Below, in pieces: positions 35,479-43,247 of a DNA stretch of 64,000 bases. Source of the DNA: Pseudomonas gingeri (GTDB taxonomy: Bacteria > Pseudomonadota > Gammaproteobacteria > Pseudomonadales > Pseudomonadaceae); NCBI RefSeq assembly GCF_013385425.1, contig NZ_JACAQA010000002.1, positions 186,001 to 250,000 on the forward strand. The letters are read 5' to 3'. Under the pieces are notes generated by a model. The model searched no databases. It saw only the letters and a program-made list of their open reading frames with translations, and had not been told where the DNA came from. The first letter of the stretch is position 1; each line of letters opens with the position of its first letter. The translations under genes were made by a program, and so were the position numbers.

Positions 35479-36045
35479 ATGTCCATTTTCGCCACGCATG
35501 ACCCCATCGTGACTGCCTTGCCAAGCCACACACTGAGCGATTTGACCGACCTGCCGCGGGTCGGCTTTCGCGGCCGCGACAGCGCCCAGGCGCTACAGGC
35601 CAGCGGTTTCAGCCTGCCGGATCGGCCCAACCGTTGCGTCACCCAGGAAGATGGCAGCCAGGTCATCAGCCTGTCGGCCAGCGAGTACCTGCTGCTGGGC
35701 AGTCCCCGGGACCAGGGCTTGCGAATCGCCGATGAAGAAGCCCGCTGGGAACTCGACCATCAGGCCAACTACTTGCTACCACGCCAGGACAGCCATGCCT
35801 GGCTGCAACTGAGTGGCGAGCGGGTGCCCGAGGTGATGGCAAAGATCTGCGGGGTCGACCTGCGTCCGCAGGCCTTCGGGCCGGGGTCGGTGGCGCAGAC
35901 CTCGGCGGCGCGGATCAACGTCATCGTGATCAATCCCCAGGTAGCCGAGGTCGCGACCTTGCATATCCTCTTCGACCGGGCATCACTCAGCTATTTTCGC
36001 GGGGCGTTGCTCGATGCCCTGGAGGAGTTCGGGGTGCAGGGCTAG
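35479..36045 (+). CDS. mgdD: N-methylglutamate dehydrogenase subunit D (sarcosine-oxidase gamma-like)
   Basis: The 188-residue protein is a small GcvT-like fragment typical of SoxG/MgdD: LTDLPRVGFRGRDSAQALQAS near residue 22, QVISLSASEYLLLG near 65, WLQLSGERVPEVMAKICGVDLRP and a C-terminal VATLHILFDRASLSYFRGALLDAL. It completes the four-subunit complex at the junction with the alpha subunit. It starts 3 nt after the mgdC stop and is followed by a hairpin. Confidence 0.83.
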   Translation: MSIFATHDPIVTALPSHTLSDLTDLPRVGFRGRDSAQALQASGFSLPDRPNRCVTQEDGSQVISLSASEYLLLGSPRDQGLRIADEEARWELDHQANYLLPRQDSHAWLQLSGERVPEVMAKICGVDLRPQAFGPGSVAQTSAARINVIVINPQVAEVATLHILFDRASLSYFRGALLDALEEFGVQG

Positions 36046-36049
36046 CAAC

Positions 36050-36067
36050 AGCCTTCGGCAGAAGGCT
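36050..36067 (+). terminator. hairpin at the end of the mgd operon
   Basis: AGCCTTC-GGCA-GAAGGCT is a perfect 7-bp stem with a 4-nt loop, 5 nt after the mgdD stop. No T-run follows. Confidence 0.5.
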
Positions 36068-36115
36068 GGCGTGAACGGCGGGTGACGCGTTTGACAGCCG
36101 GTGGTGGGTACGAAC

Positions 36116-36367
36116 CTAGTTCATGCCACCGGCAAAAGCCCTGCGCCCGGCCTTCATCTCGGTGCGCAATTCGCCGATGAAATTGGCAATCGAACGGATG
36201 CTGGTGAAGCCGCTGGTGGATACGCCATTGAGCTGCAGATCCACGCGACCCGAAATCGGATCGAAGATCTTGATCATCAAGGCACCGCTGGCATTCACCG
36301 TGCAGGTGCAGGACAGCGGAAGAAAGCCGGATTCAATGATCTGGCAGAGCTCTGCTTCTGGAATCAT
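36116..36367 (-). CDS. DUF1652 protein
   Basis: I start at ATG 36367, since AAGGA lies 8 nt upstream; an ATG 3 codons earlier has no such spacing. The 83-residue protein has the DUF1652 pattern (ELCQIIESGFLPLSCTC, then LMIKIFDPISGRVDL). This small domain is common in Pseudomonas and its function is unknown. There is no signal peptide or membrane segment. It faces the amine locus and is probably a separate transcript. Confidence 0.75.
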   Translation of the reverse strand: MIPEAELCQIIESGFLPLSCTCTVNASGALMIKIFDPISGRVDLQLNGVSTSGFTSIRSIANFIGELRTEMKAGRRAFAGGMN

Positions 36368-36568
36368 GCTGTTCATCCTTGATGATCAGTCCGGGTAGTG
36401 CTTGAAGAGTCCAGCATAGACCGGTTTTTTCAAACGCAAGACTCTGCGCGAGCAGATCGCTCAAGGGACTGTGATGCCTGTCACAGACAGGCACCCATCC
36501 CGCCGCGCCATCCGACGAATTGCACTCCCCCGCGACACATGGCCGATATGGCCTCGCGGCAGCACCTC

Positions 36569-38482
36569 TCAGCGCTGCTGCGAGGCAAAGCGGCCCTTGC
36601 CCGCCTGCTTCGCTTCGTACATTCGACTGTCCGCCTCACGCAACAGCTGTGTCGCGGATCTCGGATCATCGCGCCGGTACACCGCAATCCCGATACTCAC
36701 CCCCACCTGCACGGTGGCCGCCCCGATCAGCACCGGCTCATTGATCAGTTGGATCAGTTTTTGCGCCAACTGCTCCGCGTCCTGGGTGCCGCCGAACTGG
36801 CCCTCCACCACGGCGGTAAATTCATCGCCCGCCAGCCGGAACACCGCATCCGTCTCCCGCAGGCAGGTCTTCAGCTTCTCGGCCACGATCTGCAGCAACA
36901 GGTCGCCGATTTCATGGCCAAAGGTATCGTTCACCGCCTTGAAACCATCCAGGTCAAGAAACAGCACCCCCAGGGGAACGCCGGTCCGGCGTGCCCTGGC
37001 CATTGCGTTGGGCAGGTATTCGAGCAAGGAGCGGCGGTTTGGCAATCCGGTCAGGGTATCGGTCAACGCCTCTTTCTCACGGCGCTCGGCCATGGCCTTG
37101 CGTTCGGTAATGTCGTGCAGGAAAACACTGAAAAACCGGTGCCCATCGATTGCGACCGGACTGATCCGCACCTCGACGGGAAAGACCGTGCCGTCACGCC
37201 GCAACGCCGATATCTCCAGGCGTTGGCGCAGCGCTTCATCATCACCGGTAGCCAGATACTGCCGCCACGCCGTCAGGCGAGCCTCGCGCATGGCCGTGGG
37301 GATGACCAGTTTTTCCAGTGACTGGCCCAGCGCTTCATCACGGGACCAGCCGAAGGTCGTCTCGGCCATGCGGTTCCAGGCCCTTATGGCGCCGGCCTCA
37401 TCGATACTCACGTAGGCATCGCTGGCGTGCTCCAGCACCGCCGACAGCTCCGCCTCACGCTGCCTGAGCTCGCGATCGGCCTGCAGCCGTTGCAGCATCG
37501 TATGGGAGAGCATTTCATTGGCCCGCTGCAACTCCGCGGTACGTTCCTCGACACGCTGCTCCAGCCCGTGCCGCAGCGCCTGCAGGGACGCCTCGGTTTC
37601 CTTGCGGCGCTGGATGTTCTGGACCGTCGCGATGTAGTACTCCAGGTCACCGTCCACCGACAGCAGCTTGGCCACATGCAGGTCGACCCAGACCGAGGAG
37701 CCGTCCTTGTGCCGGTACCTTTTCTCAAGCTGATAACGATCGATTTCGCCACGGTTCAACTGGCGCAACAGATTCAAGTCACTGTCCAGGTCGTCGGGGT
37801 GAGTGATGTCCTGGAAGCTCAGGGTCATGAGTTCGTCGGCGTCGTAACCGACGATGGAACAGAACGCACTGTTGAGGCTGAGGAAGCGCCCGTCGCCCGC
37901 GACCGCCGCGATGCCCGTGGGCGCCAGGGCAAAGGCGGTTTTCAGGCGCGCCTCACTGGCCGCAAAGGCCGCCGCGGAGTGGGTGATATGGGAACGGGAC
38001 AGCAACGCGGCTTCGCGCATCTGGAATTCCCGGCTGACCAGCCCGGCAAAGTCCTCCAGGATCTGCTGCGCCTCATCGGTGAAAACCCGGGCCTTGATAT
38101 CTATCGCGCAGAGCGTACCCAGCGCATAGCCCTCGATGGAGCGGATCGGCGCGCCCGCATAGAAACGAATATGTGGAGCGCTGGTGACCAGCGGATTGGA
38201 TGAAAACCGCGGATCATTCAGCGCATCCTGGACCACCATCGTATGCTCTTGCTCGATGGCAATGGTGCAGAAGGAAATATCCCTGGGTGTCTGCCGGATG
38301 TCCAACCCGAACCTGGACTTGAACCACTGGCGGTCGCTGTCGATCAGCGAAATCAGCGCAATGGGCATCCCGAGCGTGGCGGACAGCAACCGGGTCAGGC
38401 GATCAAAAACCGGCTCTGCCTCGGTGTCGAGCACCTCCAGAGCGCGCAACAGCTTTAAACGTCCAGCTTCGGTATGGGGCAA
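36569..38482 (-). CDS. GAF-PAS-PAS-GGDEF diguanylate cyclase
   Basis: The start is TTG 38482 with AGAGG upstream. The 637-residue cytoplasmic protein has a GAF domain (residues 20-150, ALISLIDSDRQWFKSRFGLD) and a first PAS/PAC (about 175-295). A coiled coil (295-340) and a second PAS/PAC (about 345-460) follow, then a GGDEF domain (about 465-630, LTGLPNRRSLLEY). The active-site loop reads AGDEF, a variant of GGDEF found in some working cyclases. No EAL domain is present. It should make c-di-GMP in response to unknown ligands. Confidence 0.85.
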   Translation of the reverse strand: MPHTEAGRLKLLRALEVLDTEAEPVFDRLTRLLSATLGMPIALISLIDSDRQWFKSRFGLDIRQTPRDISFCTIAIEQEHTMVVQDALNDPRFSSNPLVTSAPHIRFYAGAPIRSIEGYALGTLCAIDIKARVFTDEAQQILEDFAGLVSREFQMREAALLSRSHITHSAAAFAASEARLKTAFALAPTGIAAVAGDGRFLSLNSAFCSIVGYDADELMTLSFQDITHPDDLDSDLNLLRQLNRGEIDRYQLEKRYRHKDGSSVWVDLHVAKLLSVDGDLEYYIATVQNIQRRKETEASLQALRHGLEQRVEERTAELQRANEMLSHTMLQRLQADRELRQREAELSAVLEHASDAYVSIDEAGAIRAWNRMAETTFGWSRDEALGQSLEKLVIPTAMREARLTAWRQYLATGDDEALRQRLEISALRRDGTVFPVEVRISPVAIDGHRFFSVFLHDITERKAMAERREKEALTDTLTGLPNRRSLLEYLPNAMARARRTGVPLGVLFLDLDGFKAVNDTFGHEIGDLLLQIVAEKLKTCLRETDAVFRLAGDEFTAVVEGQFGGTQDAEQLAQKLIQLINEPVLIGAATVQVGVSIGIAVYRRDDPRSATQLLREADSRMYEAKQAGKGRFASQQR

Positions 38483-38704
38483 AATAGACGACCTCTCTCA
38501 GCTGACCCACCTGCGTTCTCCCTTCCATGTCGAGAATAGTGCAGCGATTCGCTCCGGGCGTGTGTTGGAGCCGCAGGCCACGGTCAGCACGGCTTGATGC
38601 TCACAGCATATGCCATTCTGGGTGGGCTTCAAGAAGGGGATGGTATTAGACTGGACCGGGCGATGAGTGCGGGGCGCTTGTCAAATGATCAAAGGATGAG
38701 CGCA

Positions 38705-39247
38705 GTGAACCGTACCAGACATATCTGCCTGATGGCGGACTACAACCAGTGGATGAACGCCAAGGTCTATGCGTCGGCCAAGACTTTGCCCGAAGAAGAG
38801 CTGGGCGCCGACAGGAAAGCCTTTTTCGGCTCGATTCTCGGGACGTTGAACCATCTGGCGGCCGGGGACAGGGTCTGGCTACAGCGATTCGCCCGGCACC
38901 CGGCGCAATACCTGGCCCTGGAGCCGATTCGACAACTGCCCACGCCCGAGCGCCTCGACCAGTTGCTGTTTCCCGGTTTCCAGGAGCTTGCGGTGCATCG
39001 GGCATGGCTCGATCAAATCATTGTCGAGTGGTCGGGCTCGGTGACAGAGTCGGACCTGGAGCATCCGCTCCACTACAAAAGCATGAAAGGCGTACCGGCT
39101 GACAAGAACTTCTATGGCCTGGTCATGCATTTTTTCAACCACCAGACCCATCACCGTGGGCAAGTGACCACCTTGCTGTCGCAGGCAGGTGTCGATGTCG
39201 GGAGTACGGATCTGGTGGGGCTTGTTCCGGACGAATTCCCCACATAA
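38705..39247 (+). CDS. DinB-family protein
   Basis: I take the GTG at 38705 as start (AAGGA at 8 nt; MNRTRHICLMADYNQWMN fits the family); ATG 38696 is an alternative. The 180-residue four-helix DinB/YfiT fold has the metal histidines in LGTLNHLAAGD and HFFNHQTHHRGQ. Family members include thiol transferases with bacillithiol or mycothiol, but the role in Pseudomonas is unknown. It is a single gene, convergent with an HxlR regulator. Confidence 0.82.
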   Translation: MNRTRHICLMADYNQWMNAKVYASAKTLPEEELGADRKAFFGSILGTLNHLAAGDRVWLQRFARHPAQYLALEPIRQLPTPERLDQLLFPGFQELAVHRAWLDQIIVEWSGSVTESDLEHPLHYKSMKGVPADKNFYGLVMHFFNHQTHHRGQVTTLLSQAGVDVGSTDLVGLVPDEFPT

Positions 39248-39267
39248 TTGACGCCCGCTACCGTCCT

Positions 39268-39282
39268 GCCTTCCACGAAGGC
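39268..39282. terminator. short hairpin between convergent DinB and HxlR genes
   Basis: GCCTTC-CAC-GAAGGC forms a 6-bp stem with a 3-nt loop in the 72-nt convergent gap. Confidence 0.4.
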
Positions 39283-39319
39283 GACGGGGCGTCCGACTCA
39301 GCGGTTCTTCGGCACCCTG

Positions 39320-39682
39320 CTAGGGCAAAGTGTCGCGCTTGGCGAAGATGCTTGCCATTTGCGCCGCGTTCTCGGTTCCCCAGGTACACAGCGGGACGAT
39401 CGCATCAGCCAGACTGCGACCGAGCGGGGTCAGTGAGTAGTCCACGCGCGGCGGCACCTCCTTGTAGTCGGTCCTCGTTATGACCCGATCGGCTTCCAGA
39501 TCCTTCAATTGCTGGATCAGCACCTTGTCGCTGACGCCTTGGGTCAAGCGCTTGAGCTCGCCGTAGCGCTTCGGGCCGCCGCGCAGGAAAAACAGGACCA
39601 GCGGTTTCCACTTGCCCGAGATGATACGCAGCGTGGCATTGAGCCCACAGCCGGTGTCGCAGATTTCAGAGGGTGTCGTCAT
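39320..39682 (-). CDS. HxlR-family transcriptional regulator (1)
   Basis: The 120-residue winged-helix protein has the HxlR signature: a cysteine-containing N-terminus (EICDTGCGLNATLRIISGKWKPLVLFFL), then ELKRLTQGVSDKVLIQQLKDLEADRVITR and the wing YKEVPPRVDYSLTPLGRSL. N-terminal cysteines in this family often sense oxidants or electrophiles. It is divergent from an SDR gene, which it probably regulates. The tandem TACTT repeats in the interval are candidate operators. Confidence 0.85.
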   Translation of the reverse strand: MTTPSEICDTGCGLNATLRIISGKWKPLVLFFLRGGPKRYGELKRLTQGVSDKVLIQQLKDLEADRVITRTDYKEVPPRVDYSLTPLGRSLADAIVPLCTWGTENAAQMASIFAKRDTLP

Positions 39683-39691
39683 TTTTTTGGG

Positions 39692-39714
39692 TACTTACCT
39701 AAAAGTGCATACTT
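39692..39714. promoter_or_regulatory. tandem TACTT repeats in the HxlR/SDR interval
   Basis: TACTTACCT (39692) and TACTTGTCCT (39710) repeat with an 18-nt period, and AAAGT between them gives an inverted half-site. It is located just before the HxlR start and is a candidate autoregulatory operator. Confidence 0.35.
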
Positions 39715-39799
39715 GTCCTTAGGTTATCAGAACTGCATCCTTGGCCTCAAGCAAGCGGTTCCCTGCTTGCATACACAATGCTTAGGAAGGATGCACGTC

Positions 39800-40534
39800 A
39801 TGACCAGACTGAATGGAAAGACCGCCGTGATCACCGGCGGCGCTACCGGCATCGGCCTCGCCGCTGCAAAACGCTTCATCGAGGAAGGAGCCTTCGTCTT
39901 CATCTTCGGCCGCCGGCAGGAAGCGCTCGACGCCGCCGTGGCTGAGCTCGGGCCCAATGCCCGGGCGGTGAAGGGCTCGGTCTCGGATGAGGCTGACCTC
40001 GACCGACTCTACGCCGCGGTGAAGGCCGAGCGCGGAACCCTCGACATCGTCTTCGCCAATGCCGGGGCGGGAGGCCAGCTTCGGCTCGGCGAGATCACCG
40101 CCAAGCACATTGACGAAACCTTCGACACCAATGTGAAGGGTACGATCTTCACGGTCCAGAAGGCGCTGCCACTGATGGGCCAGGGCGGCTCGATCATCCT
40201 GACCGGATCGAGCGCCGGCACCACGGGCGCTCCGGCAATGAGCGCCTACAGCGCGAGCAAGGCGGCAGTGCGCAACCTCGCGCGGTCCTGGGCGGAGGAT
40301 CTGAAGGGCACCGGTATCCGGGTAAACGTGCTGTCGCCCGGGGCGACTGCGACCGATCTCGCGAAGGAAGCGTTGGGCGAGGAAGGTATGAAGGTTTTCA
40401 CCTCGATGACGCCGCTTCTGCGCATGGCCGATCCAGCGGAGATCGGAGCGGCGGCCGCCTTTCTCGCCTCGTCGGACAGCAGCTTCATGACCGCCAGCGA
40501 GGTCGCCGTCGACGGCGGCCTGGCCCAACTCTGA
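39800..40534 (+). CDS. short-chain dehydrogenase/reductase
   Basis: The start ATG 39800 (GGAAGG at 9 nt) gives 244 residues, the usual length for classical SDRs. It has the cofactor motif TGGATGIG (residues 12-19), the NAG motif FANAGAG, catalytic serine in ILTGSSAG, YSASK as the Tyr/Lys pair and the C-terminal VDGGLAQL. The substrate is unknown. The gene is divergent from HxlR 1 and 69 nt before a truncated NADP oxidoreductase. Such HxlR-SDR pairs typically answer quinone or aldehyde stress. Confidence 0.85.
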   Translation: MTRLNGKTAVITGGATGIGLAAAKRFIEEGAFVFIFGRRQEALDAAVAELGPNARAVKGSVSDEADLDRLYAAVKAERGTLDIVFANAGAGGQLRLGEITAKHIDETFDTNVKGTIFTVQKALPLMGQGGSIILTGSSAGTTGAPAMSAYSASKAAVRNLARSWAEDLKGTGIRVNVLSPGATATDLAKEALGEEGMKVFTSMTPLLRMADPAEIGAAAAFLASSDSSFMTASEVAVDGGLAQL

Positions 40535-40603
40535 CGCGCCAGGCCCGGCACGTCATTCGACTATTCGGAGCGCCGTCGGGCGTGGTAAATCCAAGGAGAA
40601 TAT

Positions 40604-41053
40604 ATGAGTTACGCAATTATCGGCTTCGGCAATATCGGCCAGGCACTGGCCAAGGCGTTTGCCCGCAGCGGCATCGAAGTATCCGTTGCAAGCACCCGCG
40701 ACCCGAAAAGCTTTGCATCCGCCGCGGCCGCGATCGAACCGCAGATCATTCCCAAAACACTGGCGGAAGCGCTCAAGGCGGACATCGTCTTTTTGGCCGT
40801 CCGTTTTGAGTCGCATCCGGATGTCGCGAAGGCGCTGCCCAATTGGAAGGGCAAGACCATCATCGATGTGACCAATGCCTACGGCGTGTCCCCCGAGGAA
40901 CTGGGAGGCCAACCTTCTTCCAGGGTCGTCGCGCAGGCCTTCACGGGTGCAGGACTGGTCAGGTACTCCCGGGGAAGATACATCCCCCATTGCGGACCAG
41001 CGCCTTCACCTCTTCGCCCACCTCCCGTGGGCTTTGGCTCAACCGAGCAATGA
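40604..41053 (+). pseudogene. truncated NADPH-dependent F420-reductase-like gene
   Basis: The first ~115 residues are a clean Rossmann domain (YAIIGFGNIGQALAKAFARSG, DIVFLAVRFESHPDVAKALP, KTIIDVTNAYGVSPEELGG, SSRVVAQAFTGAGLV). Full-length relatives continue for about 85 more residues, but here homology ends near base 40960. The frame then runs through the reverse complement of the next HxlR gene and stops at 41053. The tail (RYSRGRYIPHCGPAPSP) is not protein-like. This looks like a deletion or recombination scar that removed the C-terminal half. The product may be non-functional. Confidence 0.7.
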
Positions 41054-41408
41054 ACGCCTTGCGGTGCCGCACATACGACTTCGAATCGTGTTTCGCGCTC
41101 CAAAGGACGATGTTAAGCACGATGGGGATGAGGTCCAGGCCCTTCTCGGTCAGCGTGTAGAAGTCCTTGCGCCCGTCGTCGGGGCTGGGCGCCCTCGAGA
41201 GAATGCCTTGCTCCTCAAGAAAGGCGAGGCGGGAAGCCAGGACATTGGTCGCAATTCCCTCTTCCGATTTCCGGAACTCGCCATATGTCTTCTTGCCCAC
41301 AAAAACGATGTCGCGAATGATCAAGAGCGACCATCGGTCGCCGAAAATCTCCACACCGTAGTTCACTGCGCAATGGGACCGAATGTCTTCTTTACAGGTC
41401 GTTTTCAT
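40959..41408 (-). CDS. HxlR-family transcriptional regulator (2)
   Basis: The 149-residue protein begins MKTTCKEDIRSHCAVNYGVEIFGDRWSLLIIRDIVF and has the HxlR winged helix (TYGEFRKSEEGIATNVLASRLAFLEEQGIL, then DDGRKDFYTLTEKGLDLIPI). Full family length suggests it is intact although its 3' end overlaps the broken oxidoreductase frame. Its own promoter carries repeated TTAC(A)TTGC elements. The target may be the cupin gene downstream on the other strand, or a gene lost in the deletion. Confidence 0.85.
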   Translation of the reverse strand: MKTTCKEDIRSHCAVNYGVEIFGDRWSLLIIRDIVFVGKKTYGEFRKSEEGIATNVLASRLAFLEEQGILSRAPSPDDGRKDFYTLTEKGLDLIPIVLNIVLWSAKHDSKSYVRHRKAFIARLSQSPREVGEEVKALVRNGGCIFPGST

Positions 41409-41417
41409 GTCCGGATC

Positions 41418-41462
41418 TTACATTGCTTGCATGAGGCAAGTAAATTCCGGCATATCACTTGC
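41418..41462. promoter_or_regulatory. repeated TTAC(A)TTGC elements upstream of HxlR 2
   Basis: TTACATTGC (41418), GCAAGTAA (41436, the reverse of TTACTTGC) and TCACTTGC (41455) recur within 45 nt just before the HxlR start. They are a candidate autoregulatory operator. Confidence 0.4.
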
Positions 41463-41555
41463 TTTTTATAAGTCATGTGAGCAGCATGATTTGTACTTCG
41501 AGCGCAGGCGCCGGGTCGCGCCGACGGCAGCCGTATCAGCCCGTCTTTCAACACG

Positions 41556-41960
41556 ATGCCCTTGAGCACCGCCGACCCATTCGGGGAACATCGTCAGGTC
41601 GCCTACACCGGGGCCGACGGTATCTGCGCGAGGATTGTAAGCACAGGCCAGGCACTTGATATCGATGTTTTTCCGCACACTGAAATGATTGTGATCCACG
41701 CCGGCAACGTCCTGCTGCAATCCCGAGGCCAGACGCTGAAACTGCGCGTCGGCGTCTGGGACTCGACACCGTACGAACGCCAGGGTCGAGCGCACAAACT
41801 CAATGAACTGGTGCACCTGATTGAAGGCAGTGTGACCTTGCAGGGCCCCGAAGGTACGAGCCTGACGGTCAACACCGGTGACACGGTGTTCGTACCGCAA
41901 AGTACGCCGTGTGCGTGGAAAAGCACTCGCTACGTGCGCAAGTTCTATGCGGTGAAATAG
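41556..41960 (+). CDS. small cupin-domain protein
   Basis: The 134-residue product has one cupin barrel: FPHTEMIVIHAGNVLLQSRG, LNELVHLIEGSVTLQGPEG and GDTVFVPQSTPCAWKSTRYVRKFYAVK. ATG 41556 has no Shine-Dalgarno. The frame before it reads in a cupin-like way (ISPSFNT) up to stop codons near 41489, but contains no usable start. The 5' end may therefore have been lost, and this may be a remnant. The metal-binding histidines of typical cupins are only partly present. Function is unknown. Confidence 0.55.
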   Translation: MPLSTADPFGEHRQVAYTGADGICARIVSTGQALDIDVFPHTEMIVIHAGNVLLQSRGQTLKLRVGVWDSTPYERQGRAHKLNELVHLIEGSVTLQGPEGTSLTVNTGDTVFVPQSTPCAWKSTRYVRKFYAVK

Positions 41961-41980
41961 ACCCGGGGCGCAATGTACCC

Positions 41981-42004
41981 TGTCCGAAGTCCGGGCCTCG
42001 GACA
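41981..42004. terminator. bidirectional hairpin between cupin and TetR genes
   Basis: TGTCCGA and TCGGACA form a perfect 7-bp stem with a 10-nt loop in the convergent gap. Confidence 0.5.
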
Positions 42005-42040
42005 TGCGAATACCGTATACATGAGAAAAATGGCAGAACG

Positions 42041-42634
42041 CTATAAAGGTTCTGCTGTCTGGATAAGCGAGTTCAACACCAATTTTATTTCAGAAGCCGG
42101 ATCCTTATGTCCTTGCAGTATCAAACCTTCCGAGAGAGCGGTGAAGGTCCGGGCAAGAGCGGCATGGTCAAGAGGAGGTTTCTTGCCGGCATGGTTGAAT
42201 ATAATGGTAATCAGCTTGCCCAGCGCCTCACTGTTTTCCTGATGTAAATCGTAGTAATGCTTCGAGAACGCCTCATCGCGCAAGGCGATCAGTTGCAGTT
42301 CGGCATCAAGAATCGCACAATTGGTATTATTCTTAAGCGTGTCAATATACGCATTCAATCCATGGGCCAGCTCTTCCGATGAATAGCCGGCAGCCAGGGT
42401 AGCACTCAACCGATCGATTTCAACTCGCTTGAACCGCTGAGTCAATTGCAGAAGCAAATCCGATTTGCTTGCAAAGTTTGAAAAAAAGGCCCCTTTGGAA
42501 AAACCGGCCTCCTCGGAAATAGCGTTGACGCTGGCGGCGTGAAAGCCCTTGCTGATCATAAGATCAGTGGCCGTGTCGAACAACTTATCTCTGGTTACTT
42601 GCTGACTTTCCTCTCGCCCCATTCTCTTTTTCAT
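42041..42634 (-). CDS. TetR-family regulator of the adjoining biosynthetic cluster
   Basis: I start at ATG 42634 (AAGGAG upstream); a TTG at 42658 is in frame but weak. The 197-residue protein has a TetR HTH at residues 15-60 (LFDTATDLMISKGFHAASVN, then AISEEAGFSKGAFFSNFASKSDL) and an all-helical ligand domain of variable sequence. It is divergent from the operon at 43248 across a 613-nt AT-rich interval. The low GC matches that operon. A ligand-responsive repressor of the cluster is the simplest reading; the ligand may be the product. Confidence 0.85.
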   Translation of the reverse strand: MKKRMGREESQQVTRDKLFDTATDLMISKGFHAASVNAISEEAGFSKGAFFSNFASKSDLLLQLTQRFKRVEIDRLSATLAAGYSSEELAHGLNAYIDTLKNNTNCAILDAELQLIALRDEAFSKHYYDLHQENSEALGKLITIIFNHAGKKPPLDHAALARTFTALSEGLILQGHKDPASEIKLVLNSLIQTAEPL

Positions 42635-43247
42635 CACGCCTTCGGCTCCTTTGGCCAAACAAAAAACACCTATTTGTAACTAAATGTAAAGATCACCGCT
42701 TACCGCAAAAAACAATGTCAACTATCATATATTACACTCACCCTTTCAATCGTTTTAAATTTAATTTTCAAGGAAGCCCATCTACACACCATGTATCGGG
42801 GCAACGAAAAGAGGCCGCAAGATGGCCTGTACCCGCGAGTTTTCGCCGCTATCGCAAACATTGGCGACTCATGAAAACGCCTCGACTCCGATAGCTTCAA
42901 GATGCCTTGGTATCCACCTGACACGCTCTCCCTGTCCGATCGAGTCGGTGAGGCTGCCTTGTGACTTTCCTGTACAGAACCCCGTGGAGAAATATTTGCG
43001 GGACGCCCTCAAGCCCCTCGATCCGGGCGAATAGCCGTGACCGGCGGAGCGCTTGAGCCCTGGATTGCCGTGTTTCACGTCAGATTCAGGTGTCGACCTT
43101 GCGGAGCCAAGCAAATACCGCTTGATCTTCAGATACCGTATGGTTTTTAATTGCGCCGTTGACGCCCCCAGCACCCGATCGGAGCATCGAGTCCGGTGGC
43201 ATCAATCTCAATACAGCAGCAGATGACCCTACAGGAGCTGGATTTTA
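42635..43247. other. AT-rich intergenic region between TetR gene and biosynthetic operon
   Basis: Bases 42721-42780 are 30% G+C by direct count, far below the flanks. TTTGTAAC (42673) and AATGTAAA (42683) form a repeat just before the TetR gene that could be its operator. A frame at 42822-43034 has no start signals or recognisable product and is rejected. The rest (42900-43200) shows no gene, RNA or mobile-element ends I can identify. The promoter of the 43248 operon must be here. AGGAG lies 10 nt before ATG 43248. Confidence 0.6.

Noticed and set aside
32551-35529. Very long open frame opposite mgdC
   Set aside because: It mirrors the codon periodicity of the high-GC sense gene, has no plausible start signal or domain, and the sense product is a clear sarcosine-oxidase-alpha family protein.
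31015-36045. Sarcosine oxidase for choline/betaine catabolism
   Set aside because: No glyA, sarcosine or betaine genes are adjacent, while gmaS and mgsABC are; the N-methylglutamate role is favoured, though not proven by sequence alone.
42822-43034. Small frame of 70 codons in the TetR/SDR interval
   Set aside because: No Shine-Dalgarno, no recognisable family and poor codon use; treated as non-coding.
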